Origin: Nocardioides donggukensis
Lineage (GTDB): Bacteria; Actinomycetota; Actinomycetes; Propionibacteriales; Nocardioidaceae
Reading direction: 5' to 3'
Length of the DNA: 64,000 nucleotides
NCBI RefSeq assembly: GCF_014842875.1
Contig: NZ_JACYXZ010000002.1
Span: 620,001-684,000, forward strand
The notes under the pieces are model-generated. The model had not been told where the DNA came from. It saw nothing but the letters and a program-made list of their open reading frames with translations, and searched no databases. Positions 61,563 through 64,000 of the stretch are shown piece after piece. Within the stretch, counting starts at the first letter, position 1; every line of letters begins with the position of its first letter. The position numbers and the translations under genes were made by a program.

Positions 61563-62279
61563 GTGGCACTGGACTTCCGCATCGCCGGCCTGGCCCCGGA
61601 GACCGTCGACTACCTCGACGCCTGGGAGCTGCAGCGCCGCGTCCACGCCGACGTCGTGGGCGGCGCCGACGACACCGTCCTCCTGCTCGAGCACCCGCCG
61701 GTGTTCACCGCCGGCAAGCGCACCGACCCGCACGAGCGCCCGGCCGACCCCGGTGGCGCCGCCGTGATCGACGTCGACCGCGGCGGCAAGATCACCTTCC
61801 ACGGCCCCGGCCAGCTGGTCGGCTACCCGATCGTGCGGCTGCCCGACCACGTCAAGGTCGTCGACTACGTCCGCCGCATCGAGGAGGCGCTGATCGGGAT
61901 CTGCGCCTCCTTCGGGGTCACCACCGCCCGGGTCCCGGGCCGGTCCGGTGTCTGGCTGCGCGCCGACGAGCGGGGCCCCGAGCGGAAGATCGCCGCGATC
62001 GGGCTCCGGGTCAGCCGCGGGGTGACGATGCACGGCTTCTCGTTGAACTGCGACGTCGACCTCGGCTGGTACGCACGCTTCGTGCCCTGCGGCATCGCCG
62101 ACGCCGGCGTCACGTCGCTGAGCGCGGAGCTGGGCCGCGACGTCACCGTGCCGGAGGTGCTGCCGGTGGTGCGCGAGCAGCTCGCGCGCTACCTCGCGTG
62201 GGAGGACTACACCGCGACCCCGGACTACGAGGCGCGCCCTGAGCCGCCCCGGATCCGCCTGGTCACCCCCTCCGCCTGA
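61563..62279 (+). CDS. lipB: Octanoyl-[acyl carrier protein]-protein N-octanoyltransferase
   Basis: The 238-residue enzyme has [35 protein letters not shown] with the catalytic Lys, and [14 protein letters not shown] with the acyl-accepting Cys. It moves octanoate from ACP to lipoyl domains such as those of SucB, before LipA adds sulfur; lipA is not in the window. GTG 61563 is fixed by the TAGGCT box. Confidence 0.93.
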   Translation: MALDFRIAGLAPETVDYLDAWELQRRVHADVVGGADDTVLLLEHPPVFTAGKRTDPHERPADPGGAAVIDVDRGGKITFHGPGQLVGYPIVRLPDHVKVVDYVRRIEEALIGICASFGVTTARVPGRSGVWLRADERGPERKIAAIGLRVSRGVTMHGFSLNCDVDLGWYARFVPCGIADAGVTSLSAELGRDVTVPEVLPVVREQLARYLAWEDYTATPDYEARPEPPRIRLVTPSA

Positions 62280-62371
62280 GGACGGCGCGGCGCGCTGGGC
62301 GACTCCGGCTCCCCCTGCCACAATCGGGGCACGGCGGGCGACTCGATCCGTCCTGCACCGGGGGTTTGTCG

Positions 62372-63322
62372 ATGAGCGCGCTGGTCATAGAGACGCACGG
62401 GCTGCGGAAGGAGTTCCGCAGCCGGCGCGGTGAGATGCGGGTCGCCGTCCGCGACCTGGACCTGGCCGTCCCCGGCGGCGGCGTGCACGGCTTCCTCGGC
62501 CCGAACGGCTCCGGCAAGACCACCACGATCCGGATGCTGCTGGGGCTGGCCCAGGCCAGCCGCGGCACGATGGCGCTCTTCGGGGAGCCGGTCCCGGGCC
62601 GGCTCCCGTCGGTCATGCACCGGATCGGGGCGGTGGTGGAGTCCCCGAAGTTCTCGCCGATGTTCACCGGCCGACAGAACCTCGCCCTGCTGGCCCGCTC
62701 CATCGGTCAGCCCGAGTCGCGGGTCGACGCCGCGCTGGAGACGGTCTCCCTCGCGGGGCGCGAGGACGACCGCTACAAGGCCTACTCGCTCGGCATGAAG
62801 CAGCGCCTGGCGATCGCGGCGACCCTGCTCAAGGACCCAGAGCTGCTGATCCTCGACGAGCCCACCAACGGGCTGGACCCGGCCGGCATCCGCGAGATCC
62901 GCGACACCATCCGCGAGCTCGGCGAGCGCGGCGTCACGGTGCTGCTCAGCTCGCACATCCTCGCCGAGGTGCAGCAGGTCTGCGACTCGGCCACGATCAT
63001 CGGCCACGGCCGGATGCTCGCCTCGGGCAGCGTCGAGGAGCTGATCGGCACCAGCACGACCTACCGGGTCAGGCTGGCCGACGGCACCGCCGGGGCGGAG
63101 ACGCTGCGCGCCGTCGGCATGGCCGTGCGGGCCGAGGCCGACCACCTCGTGGTCGACACCGACTCCCCTCCCGACCTGATCACCCGGACGCTGGCCGACC
63201 GCGGGCTCTACGTCGCCGAGCTGACCCCCGTCCGGGCCGACCTCGAGTCGGTGTTCCTCGAGCTCACCGGCGACTCCACGCTCGGGGCCGGACCCGACCT
63301 CGGGAAGCAGGCCGACCAGTGA
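62372..63322 (+). CDS. ABC transporter ATP-binding protein
   Basis: The 316-residue ATPase has GPNGSGKTTT (about 46-55), VVESPKFSPMFTGRQN at the Q-loop region, signature YSLGMKQRL, LLILDEPTNGLDPAG and SSHILAE. The SLGMKQR signature and length are typical of bacitracin/lantibiotic-type exporters. GGGGG upstream of ATG 62372 can serve as ribosome site; the GTG of the permease overlaps its stop by 4 bp. Confidence 0.88.
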   Translation: MSALVIETHGLRKEFRSRRGEMRVAVRDLDLAVPGGGVHGFLGPNGSGKTTTIRMLLGLAQASRGTMALFGEPVPGRLPSVMHRIGAVVESPKFSPMFTGRQNLALLARSIGQPESRVDAALETVSLAGREDDRYKAYSLGMKQRLAIAATLLKDPELLILDEPTNGLDPAGIREIRDTIRELGERGVTVLLSSHILAEVQQVCDSATIIGHGRMLASGSVEELIGTSTTYRVRLADGTAGAETLRAVGMAVRAEADHLVVDTDSPPDLITRTLADRGLYVAELTPVRADLESVFLELTGDSTLGAGPDLGKQADQ

Positions 63323-64000
63323 GGCTGCTGAGGGTGGAGCTGACCCGGCTCCGCTGGCGGCGCGCGGTCGTCGTACTCCTGGCCGGGTGCCTCCTGCTGC
63401 CGGCGGTGCTCTGGGCCGGGCTGGCGTGGAACACCCGCCCGTTCTCCGAGGCCGACGTGCGGGAGGCGCAGGCCCAGCTCGACCAGGAGCTGGCCCAGCC
63501 CTACATCGACCGGGAGATCCGTCGCTGCACGCGGAACCCGCAGGACTACGGGCTGCAGGACGCTCCCGACGTCGAGGAGGCCTGCGGGGTGGCGCTCGGT
63601 CCCCAGCTGGACTGGTTCCTCTACCGGCCGCAGCTCGACGTGGCCGAGCAGGAGCGTGGCACCGGCCTCGGCGTGGTCACCGTCCTGGTCGCGCTGGTCC
63701 TGCTGCTCGGCACGACGTTCGCCGGCCACGACTGGAACAGCGGCTCGATGAGCAACCAGCTGCTGTTCGAGCCACGACGGCTCCGGTTGTGGGTGGCCAA
63801 GGCCGCGGCGGTGCTGCTGACCGGCCTGGTGGTCGGCGCGCTCGTCCTCGCGGCGTTCTGGGCGGGGGTGTGGCTGCTCGCGGAGTCCCGCGACGTCCAA
63901 GGGACGGCCGCGGCCTGGGCCTCGATCCGCGGCTCGGTGCTGCGGGCGGTGCCGCTGGTCGCCCTGGCCGGGGTGGGTGGCTACGCGCTGACGATGTTCT
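63319..64000 (+). CDS. ABC transporter permease, 3' end missing
   Basis: The first 227 residues are visible. A basic N-terminus LLRVELTRLRWRR leads into helix 1 (about 16-38). A large extracytoplasmic loop of about 75 residues with two Cys (RRCTRN, EACGVAL) follows, then at least three more helices from about 115. A cytoplasmic segment GHDWNSGSMSNQLLFEPRR is typical of ABC-2 permeases. GTG 63319 overlaps the ATPase stop (GTGA). The gene runs off the right edge. Confidence 0.85.
   Translation, partial: MRLLRVELTRLRWRRAVVVLLAGCLLLPAVLWAGLAWNTRPFSEADVREAQAQLDQELAQPYIDREIRRCTRNPQDYGLQDAPDVEEACGVALGPQLDWFLYRPQLDVAEQERGTGLGVVTVLVALVLLLGTTFAGHDWNSGSMSNQLLFEPRRLRLWVAKAAAVLLTGLVVGALVLAAFWAGVWLLAESRDVQGTAAAWASIRGSVLRAVPLVALAGVGGYALTMF

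Overview
The window is a stretch of chromosome from a high-GC actinobacterium, most likely a Nocardioides-like member of the Nocardioidaceae. The evidence is uniformly G/C-ending codons, a ClgR regulator, ribonuclease J beside dapA, a DinB protein of the kind found in mycothiol users, an ftsK-rodZ-rimO-pgsA-pncC-clgR gene order, and many genes whose start codon lies 6-7 nt after a TANNNT -10 box (leaderless transcripts). No tRNA, rRNA, CRISPR array, transposase or phage gene is visible.

Layout. 1-7.4 kb: a four-gene minus-strand operon (family-2 glycosyltransferase, DUF2064 transferase, SAM methyltransferase, membrane-anchored molybdopterin oxidoreductase, cut by the window edge), a divergent membrane protein, and a minus-strand pair (methylthioadenosine phosphorylase, NAD-dependent epimerase with a metal-site insert), then DinB/DUF3046. 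7.5-12.3 kb: a DM13 protein, an ABC-2 exporter and an amidohydrolase. 12.4-18.7 kb: Lhr helicase overlapping the DNA glycosylase Nei2, and a BtuF-like protein. 18.7-33.4 kb: the cell-division/RNA block clgR, pncC, pgsA, rimO, a RodZ-like protein and ftsK, interrupted between pncC and pgsA by a GH15 hydrolase and a 1669-residue secreted nuclease/nucleotidase. 33.4-39.4 kb: rnj, dapA, and thyA-folA translationally coupled to a transmembrane Ser/Thr kinase.

39.4-46.0 kb is a cobalamin regulon: a promoter, a cobalamin riboswitch and six genes. Four encode an ECF-type uptake system with an SCO2322-type surface protein. The last two encode an MBL-CobU fusion and CobS, so the operon joins import of a corrinoid or related substrate to the late nucleotide-loop steps. 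gcvT and pepA follow as a tight divergent pair.

48.7-54.9 kb is a recent tandem duplication of large LuxR (LAL-type) regulators. Two full genes share a nearly identical 253-bp 5' block, a 3' remnant of a third copy precedes them, and a perfect 23-bp hairpin lies between them. 54.9-64 kb holds a small membrane protein, a NYN-LOTUS protein, lpd and sucB separated by an 11-bp minisatellite, a TIGR01777 epimerase, a lipoprotein, lipB and the start of an ABC exporter. lpd, sucB and lipB, with gcvT nearby, form a lipoate/2-oxoacid dehydrogenase theme.

The best candidates for something undescribed are the 1-6.6 kb glycosyltransferase/DUF2064/methyltransferase/Moco/MTAP neighbourhood, the MBL-CobU fusion, the kinase coupled to dTMP synthesis, and the LAL tandem array with its hairpin. 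All functions are inferred from sequence reading alone; no database search was run.
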